Of a stretch of DNA of 64,000 nt, positions 11,835 through 20,162 are shown piece by piece. Numbering within the stretch: the stretch's first letter is position 1; each line of letters opens with the position of its first letter. The notes beneath the pieces were generated by a model that saw nothing but the letters and a program-made list of their open reading frames with translations, made no database searches and was not told the DNA's origin. The translations under genes were made by a program, and so were the position numbers. Source of the stretch: Sphaerisporangium sp040685555 (lineage in GTDB: Bacteria; Actinomycetota; Actinomycetes; Streptosporangiales; Streptosporangiaceae); the NCBI RefSeq assembly GCF_040685555.1, contig NZ_JBFBIK010000010.1:45206-109205 (forward strand), written 5' to 3'.

Positions 11835-13388
11835 ATGACCGTTTTGGGCACCCGGCCGGGCGTCCGCCCCGAGGGCACGATCGCGGGCCGCCGGCCAAGC
11901 CGGTGGTCGGTGCTCGCCCTGCTCTGTTTCAGCCTGCTGCTGATCGCCGTGGACGCCACGGTCCTGCACATCGCCGTGCCCGCGCTGACCGCCGCCCTGG
12001 AGCCGTCGGCGGTCGAGCTGCTGTGGATCATCGACGTCTACTCGCTGGTCGTGGCCCCGCTCCTGGTCACCTTCGGCACCCTCGGCGACAGGTACGGAAA
12101 GCGGAGGTTCGTCCTCGCGGGCTATGTGGTCTTCGGGGTCGCCTCGCTGTCCGCAGCCTTCGCGGGCAGCTCGCTCACCCTGATCGCCTCCCGGGCGCTC
12201 CTCGGCGTCGGCGGAGCGATGATCATGCCTGCCACATTGTCGATCATCAGGCAGGTCTTCACCGACCGCCGCGAGCGCGCCATCGCCCTCGGCGTGTGGA
12301 GCGCGGTCGCCGCCGGTGGCGCCGCCGTCGGCCCGCTGGTCGGGGGCGTCCTGGTCGAGCACTTCTGGTGGGGCGCGGTCTTCCTGATCAACGTCCCGCT
12401 GCTCGTCGTGGCGCTGCCCCTGGCCATGCGCCTGCTGCCGGAGTCACCGGGGAACCCCGGCCACCGGTGGGACGCGCCGAGCGCGGTGCTCTCCACCCTC
12501 GGCATCCTGTTCCTCGCCTTCGGCCTGAAGGAGGCCGGGCACGGCGCGACGCTCGGCTTCGGCCCCGCGATCGCCATCCTCCTCACGGGCGTCGGGCTGC
12601 TCGCGTGGTTCACCGCCCGCCAGCGCGGGCTCGCCCATCCCCTGCTCGACATCGGCCTGTTCGCCCAGCGCGGCTTCGCCGTCGGGGTCCTGTGCGTGCT
12701 GCTCTCGGTCTTCGCGCTGGTCGGCCTGGAGCTGATGCTCGCGCAGTACCTCCAGCTGGTCCTCGGCGACAGTCCCCTGCGGGCCGGGGTGCGCATGCTC
12801 CCCCTCATGGTCGCGGCCATCGCGGGAGGGCTCTGCGCCGCGCACATCCTGCAGCGCCTCGGCCTGCGCGCGACCATGGCGGGCGGCCTCGCCCTCGCGG
12901 GGCTGTCCCTGGCGCCCACCATCGCCTGGGGCACCGAGCAGCACCCGCTCATGCTCTGCCTGTGCTTCGCCGGCATCGGCTTCGGCGTCGAGGTCGCGCT
13001 GCTCGCCGCCTCCGACACGATCATGGCGTCCGCGCCGGAGTCACGCGCCGGCGGAGCGGCCGCGATCGAGGAGACGGCGTACGAGCTGGGCGCCGGCCTC
13101 GGAGTCGCCGTGCTCGGCACGATCACCACGATCGTGTACGCGCCGTCCGTGGGCACCGTGCCCGGGGTCGAGCCCCAGGCGATGGGACAGGCCAGGGAGT
13201 CGCTCGCCTCGGCGGCCCATATCGCCGGAGAGGTCGGCGGGCCGGCCGGCGGCGCCCTGATGGAGGCGGCGCGGGCCGCGTTCGTCACGGCGCTGCACTC
13301 GACCGTCGTGGTCAGCGTGGTGCTCCTGGGCGTCACCGCGCTCACCGCCGTGCTCCTGCTGCCACGCCGCGGATCCACCCGTGCATGA
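11835..13388 (+). CDS. MFS multidrug exporter, DHA2 (14-helix) type
   Basis: 517 residues, almost entirely hydrophobic, with a spacing consistent with 14 membrane helices. Motif A appears as GTLGDRYGKRR after helix 2 and the first helix carries AVDATVLHIAVPAL, both typical of QacA/SmvA-like proton-driven drug exporters. Motif C-like GVWSAVAAGGAAVGPLVGG is present in helix 5. The N-terminal ~25 residues are basic and cytoplasmic. The gene stands alone between a divergent TPR gene and the DoxX gene; no TetR or MarR regulator is adjacent, so control is not evident apart from the palindrome upstream. The substrate cannot be read from sequence. Confidence 0.9.
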   Translation: MTVLGTRPGVRPEGTIAGRRPSRWSVLALLCFSLLLIAVDATVLHIAVPALTAALEPSAVELLWIIDVYSLVVAPLLVTFGTLGDRYGKRRFVLAGYVVFGVASLSAAFAGSSLTLIASRALLGVGGAMIMPATLSIIRQVFTDRRERAIALGVWSAVAAGGAAVGPLVGGVLVEHFWWGAVFLINVPLLVVALPLAMRLLPESPGNPGHRWDAPSAVLSTLGILFLAFGLKEAGHGATLGFGPAIAILLTGVGLLAWFTARQRGLAHPLLDIGLFAQRGFAVGVLCVLLSVFALVGLELMLAQYLQLVLGDSPLRAGVRMLPLMVAAIAGGLCAAHILQRLGLRATMAGGLALAGLSLAPTIAWGTEQHPLMLCLCFAGIGFGVEVALLAASDTIMASAPESRAGGAAAIEETAYELGAGLGVAVLGTITTIVYAPSVGTVPGVEPQAMGQARESLASAAHIAGEVGGPAGGALMEAARAAFVTALHSTVVVSVVLLGVTALTAVLLLPRRGSTRA

Positions 13389-13439
13389 CGGAAGCGATAC
13401 AGGGCAATTGTCTGTGCAACGCGGACCGACCCCGAGAGA

Positions 13440-14210
13440 ATGGCAACCGTGAGACGAACCTTGCAGGATCTCGCTTCGCTGGCCGCCCGGCTGGGCGTCG
13501 GCGGGATCTTCTTCGCGAACGGCTGGCACAAGCTCGAGTTCGGGCTGACCGCGACGAGCGAGCAATTCGCGAAGATGGACGCCCCCGGGCCCGGCATCTG
13601 GGCCGCCACGACCATGCTCATCGAGCTCATCGGCGGGGCACTCCTGGTCGCCGGCCTGGCCGTGCCCGCCTGCGGGCTCATACTCTTCGTCGAGGCGCTC
13701 GCGGTGTTCGTGCTGGTGAGCGGGGACACCGGCCTTCCGCTGACCGGCGGGGACATCAACCTCATCGTCGCGCTCGGCGCCGCCTCGGTGCTGCTGGCCG
13801 TCGTCGGGGCCGGGCGGCTGTCCATCGACCACCTGGTCGTGATCCGGCGGCGCGACGCGGAGGCGGCCGACGAGATGGCCGCCGACGCCGAGGCGGACGA
13901 CGTGATCTCCTCGTGGCGCGAGACCTCACGCGAGACCACTCCGCCCAAGGACGCCAAGACGGTGGACGCCGACGTGAAGACCCCCGCGAAGGGTCCGGTG
14001 ACGTTCCCCGAGGAGAAGCCGTCGTCCGGTGACACCGGGGAGGTCACCGCCCCGCGCAAGACGCGGCCCCGCCGACCCGCGCGGCCCGCGGGCGCCGCGG
14101 AGGACACCCCGGCCGAAAGCTCGGGCGACGCTCCCTCGGCGTCCGCAGACAAGCGCGACCGCCTCGTCGCCGGCGGCCGGAAGGCCACCACCGACACCGA
14201 CGCCGGCTAG
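13440..14210 (+). CDS. DoxX-family membrane protein with long charged C-terminal tail
   Basis: 256 residues. Residues 1-135 hold four membrane helices with the DoxX-like start LAARLGVGGIFFANGWHKLE and the segment TMLIELIGGALLVAGL. DoxX proteins are small membrane proteins linked to thiosulfate-quinone reduction or redox stress, often uncharacterised. The remaining ~120 residues are a low-complexity Ala/Pro/Asp/Lys/Thr tail, cytoplasmic and probably disordered, much longer than in the usual 130-150-residue family members. The gene follows the DHA2 exporter by 51 bp and may be cotranscribed. The tail is open in frame with good codon bias, so I believe it is real. Confidence 0.82.
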   Translation: MATVRRTLQDLASLAARLGVGGIFFANGWHKLEFGLTATSEQFAKMDAPGPGIWAATTMLIELIGGALLVAGLAVPACGLILFVEALAVFVLVSGDTGLPLTGGDINLIVALGAASVLLAVVGAGRLSIDHLVVIRRRDAEAADEMAADAEADDVISSWRETSRETTPPKDAKTVDADVKTPAKGPVTFPEEKPSSGDTGEVTAPRKTRPRRPARPAGAAEDTPAESSGDAPSASADKRDRLVAGGRKATTDTDAG

Positions 14211-14613
14211 GCGCCTGACACCGCTCCATCCCGGCTCCTGACCACCGCTTCACCCCGGCCCCTGCCGGACCACCGCCCTGGCCATGCCGGACCACCGCGC
14301 CGGCCCCTGCCGGACCACCGCCTCGGCCCCTCTCGCCTCCGCCTGCCTCCGTGCCTTCCCCGGAGCCGGGGGTCTCGTCGCGCGCCCCTTCCAGCGTGCC
14401 GCCGCCCCCCTCCCCTCACCGACAACTATTTTCGTCTTGAAAGTTAGTATCGTCGGCCACAGGGTAGTCCTGTTTTCGCAAGAGCCTCTTCGAAAGCGGG
14501 CGACATCAAGCGATATAAGCGACACCGAAAGGAGCAGGGACCGAGAAGGCGTTTAAACAAGGCCATGCACATCCATATATTTGATTGCCCGAACGCAGTC
14601 ACAAGGAGATCCC
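14211..14613. other. Non-coding gap with a tandem repeat and an AT-richer promoter region
   Basis: The left half is low-complexity C-rich DNA with the 22-23-bp repeat described separately. From about 14420 the composition becomes much less GC-rich (for example ACTATTTTCGTCTTGAAAG) and leads into an AAGGAG ribosome site at 14603. That half probably holds the promoter of the reductase gene. No gene is seen. Confidence 0.5.
14239..14321 (+). repeat. Imperfect tandem repeat, ~22-23 bp unit, about four copies
   Basis: TGCCGGACCACCGC recurs at 14263, 14285 and 14308, with a degenerate first copy TGACCACCGC at 14239. The spacing is 22-24 bp. It lies just after the DoxX stop and in no frame looks coding. 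It may have arisen by slippage. Confidence 0.7.
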
Positions 14614-15186
14614 ATGCGAAAGATAATCGTGTCCCTGTTCACGACTCTTGACGGCTTCGCCACGGGCCCGAAAGGGGACATGGGCTGGGTTACCGATAAT
14701 TTCGGGGAGAACACCGGGAAGTATGCCCATGACCAGCTATTCGCAGCGGACCTTCTCCTTCTCGGACGAGTCACCTATGAGATCATGGCCGGTTCCTGGC
14801 CGTCCATGACCGACGACTCCGGGTTCGCCGACAGGATGAACGAGCTCCCCAAGATCGTGTTCTCCAGGACTCTCAAGGAGCCTCTCACCTGGAACAACGC
14901 GACCCTCGCCAAGAGCGACATCAAGCGCGAGGTGTCGCGGCTGAAGGACGAGCCGGGCGATGACATCCTCATCTACGGCAGCGTCAGCATCGTACGCGAG
15001 CTGATGAAACTCGGCCTGGTCGACCGGTTCCGTCTCTGGGTTCACCCCGTCACGCTGGGGGCCTCCGGCGCCGATTCCATTTTCGACGGATACGACAAGA
15101 ACGAGCTCAAGCTCGTCGACACGACCATCCTCGATTCGGGGGTGGTCCTGCTCGATTACGAGCCCGTGACGACCTCCGGCGCCTGA
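14614..15186 (+). CDS. Dihydrofolate-reductase-like protein (RibD C-terminal domain family)
   Basis: 190 residues from ATG 14614. The N-terminus MRKIIVSLFTTLDGFATGPK is the typical first strand of YwjB/YyaP-type RibD_C proteins, and LLLGRVTYEIMAGSWPSM, ILIYGSVSIVRELMKLGLVD and the closing strand DSGVVLLDYEP complete the fold. These are NADPH-dependent reductases of mostly unknown substrate, related to the reductase half of RibD. I chose ATG 14614 over the upstream ATA/ATG-like frame start because AAGGAGAT lies 8 bp before it. The gene is less extreme in GC at third positions near its 5' end than its neighbours. It stands alone. Confidence 0.88.
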   Translation: MRKIIVSLFTTLDGFATGPKGDMGWVTDNFGENTGKYAHDQLFAADLLLLGRVTYEIMAGSWPSMTDDSGFADRMNELPKIVFSRTLKEPLTWNNATLAKSDIKREVSRLKDEPGDDILIYGSVSIVRELMKLGLVDRFRLWVHPVTLGASGADSIFDGYDKNELKLVDTTILDSGVVLLDYEPVTTSGA

Positions 15187-15266
15187 CGACCACCACGCGA
15201 AGCGAACTTCCCAGACATAACGCTCCACGGCCCTCTTCCTTCGACCCCGGCTCCACCGGAAACGGC

Positions 15267-15309
15267 ATCGCCTCGACCGGACACCGAGAACTCCTCCGGC
15301 CGAGGCGAT
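15267..15309 (+). terminator. Large hairpin after the reductase gene
   Basis: ATCGCCTCG (15267-15275) and CGAGGCGAT (15301-15309) are perfect complements; the adjoining CCGG/CCGG extends the stem past one mismatch. There is no T-run. A second small inverted repeat, TTTCCGGT-agg-ACCGGAAA, follows at 15330-15348. Likely the end of the reductase transcript, possibly shielding against convergent reading. Confidence 0.5.
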
Positions 15310-15453
15310 ACCCCATGGGAACCCCCCGTTTTCCGGTAGGACCGGAAAGATGTCGCCCTGCTCGTGGCGGCCCTCACTAACGAGCACACGAGCCGCGCCC
15401 CCGGGCCAGCCGTTCACGCGGACGGCCACTGGACGAGCGGGAGAGCCGGTTGC

Positions 15454-15827
15454 TCAGCGGCGCAGGGACGCTCTGAGCCTGGTGACGTCAGGATGCGGCT
15501 CCCAGCCACGGCCGGCACAGGTCGCCAGGGCCACGCCCGCCGCCTCGCGCAGCGATTCGAGCAGCGCCGCCGGGTCGATCTCCTCGGCGGCCCGGACGGT
15601 TGCCCCGTGCCCTCTCAGCTCTACCGCGTACCCATCCCCGCCACGCCTGACCAGTGCTTCGTACGGGCCGTCCATGAAGGTCAGTGCGCATGTGGCGGAC
15701 GCGCCTCGGACGAGGTCTCCCAGCTCGGCCAGCCACCAGGCGAGGATCGTGACGGGAAAGTCGAACCATCCGGCTTCCGGGAAGTCCTCGCCGCCCACCC
15801 GCAGCCAGACGGGGCCGACGATGCAGC
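15454..15827 (-). pseudogene. Hypothetical protein that has lost its own start
   Basis: From about 15816 the minus strand reads GPVWLRVGGEDFPEAGWFDF and continues for 120 residues to LRASLRR, a compact, protein-like sequence with balanced composition (for example LTFMDGPYEALVRRGG). It resembles small conserved actinomycete proteins of unknown function that accompany toxin genes or occur alone. The frame upstream of GPVW is an unnatural Arg/His-rich reading of the neighbouring Hint remnant in another frame, and no ATG/GTG with a ribosome site precedes the conserved part. I therefore think the 5' end was removed when it was joined to the Hint fragment. It could still be translated from TTG 15954 or an internal GTG. 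Confidence 0.5.
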
Positions 15828-15938
15828 CACGTGCCCGGCACGGGTGCCGTCGGCCATGAGCACCGGCGTGTCGCCGGTGAAGCTGTTGCCCAGGCACGCG
15901 TTTCCGAGCTTGCCGAGCTGGAACGCCTTGCCGACCAC
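15828..15938 (-). pseudogene. Remnant of a polymorphic-toxin Hint (intein-like) domain
   Basis: The minus strand encodes NACLGNSFTGDTPVLMADGT (within GTG 15938 to ~15828). This is the start of the Hint domains found before the toxin tips of actinobacterial polymorphic toxins, with the nucleophile-containing Cys segment, NSF and the TPVLMADGT block A. In an intact protein a KPI-like segment and another ~100 residues would follow; here the frame is lost after TRAGHV. Nothing of the large N-terminal toxin body is present upstream, where the LacI gene begins to end. It is a scar of a deleted toxin gene. Confidence 0.6.
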
Positions 15939-16048
15939 TGACGCCCGAGGTCAAGCCCCGTGGGAAGATCCGGGCCTGGCACGAAGAGCGCCGGGCCGCG
16001 CGGGAAGAGCCTGCGCCGGAGAGCCTGGTCGCGGCGAAAAGCCGGTTC

Positions 16049-17056
16049 TCAGTGTCTTCTGGTGCTGTCGCGGATGGTCAGGCGGGGTTCCAGGAGGGTG
16101 GAGTCGGGGACGGTGACGCCCTCGAGCTTGGCCATCAGCAGGCGGACCGCCTGGTGGCCGACGTCGGCGGCGGGGATGAGCACCGAGGTCAGCGCAGGGC
16201 TGGCCCGCTCGGCGACGTCGTCGGGACAGATCGCCACCACCGACACGTCCTCCGGCACCCGCCTGCCCAGCACCCGCAGCGCGCCCAGAACGTGGCCGAC
16301 CGCCGCCTCATTGTGCACGACCAGCCCGGACAGCCCGGGATGCTGTTCCAGCAGCGCCTTGACGGTGGCGCACACCTCGTCGAAGCTCTCCTCGCACGGC
16401 CAGGCGATCGTCGTCATGCCGTGCCCCTGACCGGCCTCGGCGAAGCCCTCCATGGTGCGCTCGGCGTACCCGGTGCCGCGCTTGTAGACGACGGTCGGGG
16501 CGCCGAGCAGCGCGATCTCCCGGTGGCCGAGCGAGGCGAGGTGGTCGGCGCAGACGGCGCCCGCACGCGCGAAGTCGAGGTCCACGCAGGTGAGCCCGGA
16601 GGCGTCGGCCGGGAACCCGATCAGCACGCTCGGCTCGCCCAGCTCGCGCAGCAGCGGCACGCGCTGGTCGTGGATCTCCACGTCCATGAGCACGAGCCCG
16701 TCCACGAGCGCGCTCGCGGCGACGCGCCTGAGCCCGTCGGGGCCCTCGTCGGCGGTCATCAGCAGCACGTCGTGGTCGAACTGGCGTGCCGTGGTCACCA
16801 CCGAGGTGGCGAACTGCATGAGAACGGGCAGGTGCATGCCCGCGCGCAGCGGCAGGACCAGCGCGATCACGTTCGATCGCTTGCTGGCCAGCGCCCTCGC
16901 CCCCGCGTTCGGGTGGTAGCCGAGCGCGCGGACGCTGCGCATCACGCGCTGGCTGGTCGTCGCGGAGATCGCCCGTTTGCCGCTCAGCACGTACGACACC
17001 GTGCTGACGGCGACCCCGGCGTGCTTGGCGACGTCGGCGATGGTGACCGTTCTCAA
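16049..17056 (-). CDS. LacI-family transcriptional regulator
   Basis: 335 residues. The N-terminal helix-turn-helix VTIADVAKHAGVAVSTVSYV plus hinge (HPNAGARALASKRSNVIALV) is textbook LacI/GalR, followed by a periplasmic-binding-protein-like ligand domain. Its ATG overlaps the stop of the GH3 gene in an ATGA junction, so enzyme and regulator are cotranscribed and coupled. Three TCGAAGCGCTTCGA-type operators lie in front of the GH3 gene, the expected place for autoregulated repression. The inducer is presumably the sugar or oligosaccharide handled by the GH3 enzyme. Confidence 0.93.
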   Translation of the reverse strand: MRTVTIADVAKHAGVAVSTVSYVLSGKRAISATTSQRVMRSVRALGYHPNAGARALASKRSNVIALVLPLRAGMHLPVLMQFATSVVTTARQFDHDVLLMTADEGPDGLRRVAASALVDGLVLMDVEIHDQRVPLLRELGEPSVLIGFPADASGLTCVDLDFARAGAVCADHLASLGHREIALLGAPTVVYKRGTGYAERTMEGFAEAGQGHGMTTIAWPCEESFDEVCATVKALLEQHPGLSGLVVHNEAAVGHVLGALRVLGRRVPEDVSVVAICPDDVAERASPALTSVLIPAADVGHQAVRLLMAKLEGVTVPDSTLLEPRLTIRDSTRRH

Positions 17057-19923
17057 CGATCGCCCCCCGTGGCTCCCGGCCCGGTCGCCTGTGCGGTTCT
17101 CTGTGCGGGCGCCGGTGTGAAGGCCAGCTCGCTCACCGTGACCCCCTCGTTCTCGAACACGACATAAAGATCATGCACCCCGGCGGCGCCCGCAAGCGGG
17201 CATCCGACGCCGACGAGGTCGTACCTGTTCCTCGATGGTGCCACCGACACGGCGCCGACGACCTCCCCGAAGAGCGGATCATCGAGCCGCAGCGTCAGTA
17301 CGCCGCCCTCGGTGCTCGCGACCGTCAGCTCGCACGCGGCGGCGCCGCCGGCGAAGTCGACCTCCTTGAAGGCGATCCACCCGCCGGGGTCGGTCCCCCG
17401 CACGGCGTCTCCGGCCACCCGGGTTGCGTCACGGAGCACGATTCCGTCGTACTCGTCGTTGTCCGCCGCGTCCAGAGGGCGGGCGTAGGGATCGCGCGCC
17501 GGGATCCGCTCGCCGGCCACGTCAAAGCGCCCGCAGAGCCGGATGTCGCGCGCGGAGCTGCCCACCAGCACCTTGTGCGGCGCGTCCTCCACCACGAACC
17601 TGCCCCGGGTGACGTCCCAGAACGCCAGGTCCGCCACCTGGACGGCCATGGTCACGGTACGGCTCTCGCCGGGCGCGAGCCGTACCCGCTCGAAGCCGCG
17701 GAGCTGGCGCAGCGGCTGCTTGACGCGGGAGCGCCGCTGGTGGGTGTAGAGCTGGACGACCTCGGTGCCGGGCCGGGACCCGGCGTTGGTGACGGTGACG
17801 GTGACCGTCAGCGTGTCGCCCGGCCCCACCGTCGCCGCCGACAGCCGCAGGTCCGAGTACGCGAAGCGCGTGTAGCTGAGGCCGTGCCCGAAGGGGTAGA
17901 GCGGTGTGCCCCGGTAGTACAGGTAGGTCGAGTCGGTGGCGATGATGTCGTAGTCGAAAAGGTCGGGCAGCTCGCGCGCCGAGCGGTACCACGTCTGGGT
18001 CAGCCTGCCCCCGGGGTCCTCGTCGCCGAACAGCACGGCGGCGAGCGCGTGGCCGTACTCCTGCCCGCCGTGCGAGGACCACACGATCGCGGGCACGTTC
18101 TCCTCGGCCCAGGTGACCGCGAACGGGTAGCCGCTGCTGACGACCAGCACGGTGTCGGGGTTGGCCGCGTGGACCGCCTGGACCAGGGCCTCCTGGGCGG
18201 GCGGCAGCCCGAGGCCCGCCCGGTCCTCGGTCTCGCGGCCGTTGACGAGCGGGTGGTCCCCGACGACCACCACGGCCACGTCGGCGGTCGCGGCCAGCTC
18301 GGCGGCGGCCTGGGCGCCGCTCTGGACGAGCTCCAGGGTGAGGACGGCCGCCGCTTCCGGGTCGTCGGTCAGCCGCAGGGTGCCGTCCTGCGCCAGCCCG
18401 ACATGGCGGCCGGTGAAGATGTGGCGGAGCGCCAGGGCGCCCCTGGGCCGCTCGTCCAGCCGGAAGGTCTGGCGCACCTCCCATCCGTTGGGGCCCGGCT
18501 GGTCGTTGACGAGCAGGCCGTCTTCGCCGGCCGAGACGTACCTGCCGTTGGCGACCGCCCGCAGCGCGTACGAGCCGCCGCCCCAGTCGAACAGGTCGAA
18601 CCAGGTGACCCGCGCCTCGCACGCGGGCCTGACCGCGAGTGGCGCGCCGCCGTCCTCCCCGGCCGCCACGTACCCGCCCGCGGCGTGCAGGGCCACCCGG
18701 TCGACGCCCTCGCGGAACTCGGTGACGCACCGCTTGGACAGTCCGGCGCGGGCCGTCACCGCGTACGGGAGCGTCCCGCTGTACCAGTCCTCCATCAGGG
18801 TGTCGGCGAGCGGGCCGATGACCGCGATCCGCGCGGGCTCCGCCAGCGGCAGGATGCCCTCGTTCTTGAGCAGCACGATCGACCGCGTGGCGGCCTGCCG
18901 CGCGAGCGCCTGGTGCTCGGGGCGGTTGACGACCTCCCCGGTGATGTCGTCGTACGGCGTCGCGGGGTCGAACTCGCCGAGCCGGAACCGGATGGCCAGC
19001 GCGTGACGGACGGCGGTGTCGACGTCGTCCTCCGCCAGCAGGCCGAGGTCCACCGCCTTCCTGATGTGGTTCAGGGTGTCGCCCGGCCGGTCGTCGTCCT
19101 GCGTGAAGCTGTCCAGGCCCGCCTTGACGGCCGCCGCGTACGCCTCAGGCGGGTCGTCGTAGTAGGCCTGCAGGCCCGTCAGGTTCGCGGGCGCGTGGGC
19201 GTCGCTGACCACCAGCAAATCCTCATCCGTCCAGGACCGGACGAGGTCGTTGATCAGCGGGCTCAGCGTCGCCGGGCGGCCGTTGACGAGGTTGTAGGAG
19301 GGCATCAGCGACACGGCGGCACCGGCCTCGATCGCCGGGCGGAAGGCCTTCAGCTCGTACTCGTGCAGCACCCGGGGCGGCAGGCCGCTGGAGGTGACGC
19401 ACCGGTCGGCCTCGTTGTTGTACGCCAGGAAGTGCTTGAGCGTGGGCGCGGTCTTCATGATCGGCAGGTCACCGCGCAGGCCCCGGGCGTAGGCGGTGCC
19501 CATCACGCCGGTCAGCCAGGGGTCTTCGGAGTAGCCCTCCTCGTTGCGTCCCCACCGGGGGTCGCGCAGCGGGTTGACCACCGGCGCCCAGACGTTGAGC
19601 CCGGCGCCGGCGGGGTCCTTGTGGTGGAACGCCACGACCTCGTCGCCCGTCGCCGATCCGACGCTCCGCACCAGCTCCGGGTCCCAGGTGCTCGCGAGCC
19701 CGATCGCCTGTGGGAAGACGGTCGCCGGGCCGAGCCAGGCCGGCCCGTGCAGGGCCTCGGTGCCCGTGCGGAAGGCGCTCAGCCCGAGCCTCGGCACCGC
19801 CGCCTGGTACTGGTGCAGCAGGCCGATCTTCTCCTCCAGGGTGAGCCTGCCGAGGAGGTCGGCGATCCGGTCCGCGAGCGGCCGGGCGGGGTCGCGGAAG
19901 GCGGCTGGCGCAGGTTCGTTCAT
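17053..19923 (-). CDS. Intracellular GH3 glycosidase (beta-xylosidase/beta-glucosidase type) with fascin-like insert and CBM6-like tail
   Basis: About 956 residues from ATG 19923 (a GTG at 19947 is an alternative; neither has a strong ribosome site). No signal peptide, so it acts inside the cell. The (beta/alpha)8 domain contains LNVWAPVVNPLRDPRWGRNE, KHFLAYNNE and the nucleophile Asp in LLVVSDAHAP (about D241). Between the two GH3 domains sits a beta-trefoil/fascin-like insert (YVAAGEDGG, NGRYVSAGEDGLLVNDQPG). The C-domain has the acid/base region NGRETEDRAGLGLP, then a fibronectin-III-like domain (YTRFAYSDLRLSA onward) and a CBM6-like module (ADNDEYDGIVL, ending LYVVFENEGVTVSELAF). A paralogue of the same architecture but secreted lies at 32.6-35.6 kb. 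It probably cleaves imported oligosaccharides. Confidence 0.9.
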   Translation of the reverse strand: MNEPAPAAFRDPARPLADRIADLLGRLTLEEKIGLLHQYQAAVPRLGLSAFRTGTEALHGPAWLGPATVFPQAIGLASTWDPELVRSVGSATGDEVVAFHHKDPAGAGLNVWAPVVNPLRDPRWGRNEEGYSEDPWLTGVMGTAYARGLRGDLPIMKTAPTLKHFLAYNNEADRCVTSSGLPPRVLHEYELKAFRPAIEAGAAVSLMPSYNLVNGRPATLSPLINDLVRSWTDEDLLVVSDAHAPANLTGLQAYYDDPPEAYAAAVKAGLDSFTQDDDRPGDTLNHIRKAVDLGLLAEDDVDTAVRHALAIRFRLGEFDPATPYDDITGEVVNRPEHQALARQAATRSIVLLKNEGILPLAEPARIAVIGPLADTLMEDWYSGTLPYAVTARAGLSKRCVTEFREGVDRVALHAAGGYVAAGEDGGAPLAVRPACEARVTWFDLFDWGGGSYALRAVANGRYVSAGEDGLLVNDQPGPNGWEVRQTFRLDERPRGALALRHIFTGRHVGLAQDGTLRLTDDPEAAAVLTLELVQSGAQAAAELAATADVAVVVVGDHPLVNGRETEDRAGLGLPPAQEALVQAVHAANPDTVLVVSSGYPFAVTWAEENVPAIVWSSHGGQEYGHALAAVLFGDEDPGGRLTQTWYRSARELPDLFDYDIIATDSTYLYYRGTPLYPFGHGLSYTRFAYSDLRLSAATVGPGDTLTVTVTVTNAGSRPGTEVVQLYTHQRRSRVKQPLRQLRGFERVRLAPGESRTVTMAVQVADLAFWDVTRGRFVVEDAPHKVLVGSSARDIRLCGRFDVAGERIPARDPYARPLDAADNDEYDGIVLRDATRVAGDAVRGTDPGGWIAFKEVDFAGGAAACELTVASTEGGVLTLRLDDPLFGEVVGAVSVAPSRNRYDLVGVGCPLAGAAGVHDLYVVFENEGVTVSELAFTPAPAQRTAQATGPGATGGDR

Positions 19924-19958
19924 CTGAGGGGACCATCCTTCGCTCACCGAGGGGCGGA

Positions 19959-20040
19959 TCGAAGCGCTTCGACGCCGAACGTCACTGGCGGTCGAAGCGC
20001 TGCGACGCCTCGACGTGCGAAGGCCGTCGAAGCGCTTCGA
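19959..20040. promoter_or_regulatory. Three phased LacI-type operators before the GH3-lacI operon
   Basis: TCGAAGCGCTTCGA occurs perfectly at 19959-19972 and 20027-20040, and with one change (TCGAAGCGCTGCGA) at 19992-20005. Start-to-start spacing is 33 and 35 bp, close to three helical turns, so all three face the same side of the DNA. CG-centred palindromes of this kind are the standard LacI/GalR operator form. The adjacent LacI regulator is the obvious ligand. Confidence 0.85.
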
Positions 20041-20162
20041 CGATGTATACGAGGATTTCAGCGGTGTTACATCCGGGGTTCTCCTGAAGAGTGCCGGTTT
20101 ACCGGCCCGGGGTCAAGAGCCCACTTACGCCCGCCAGGTCAGCCCTGCTTCGGCCCGCGAGG

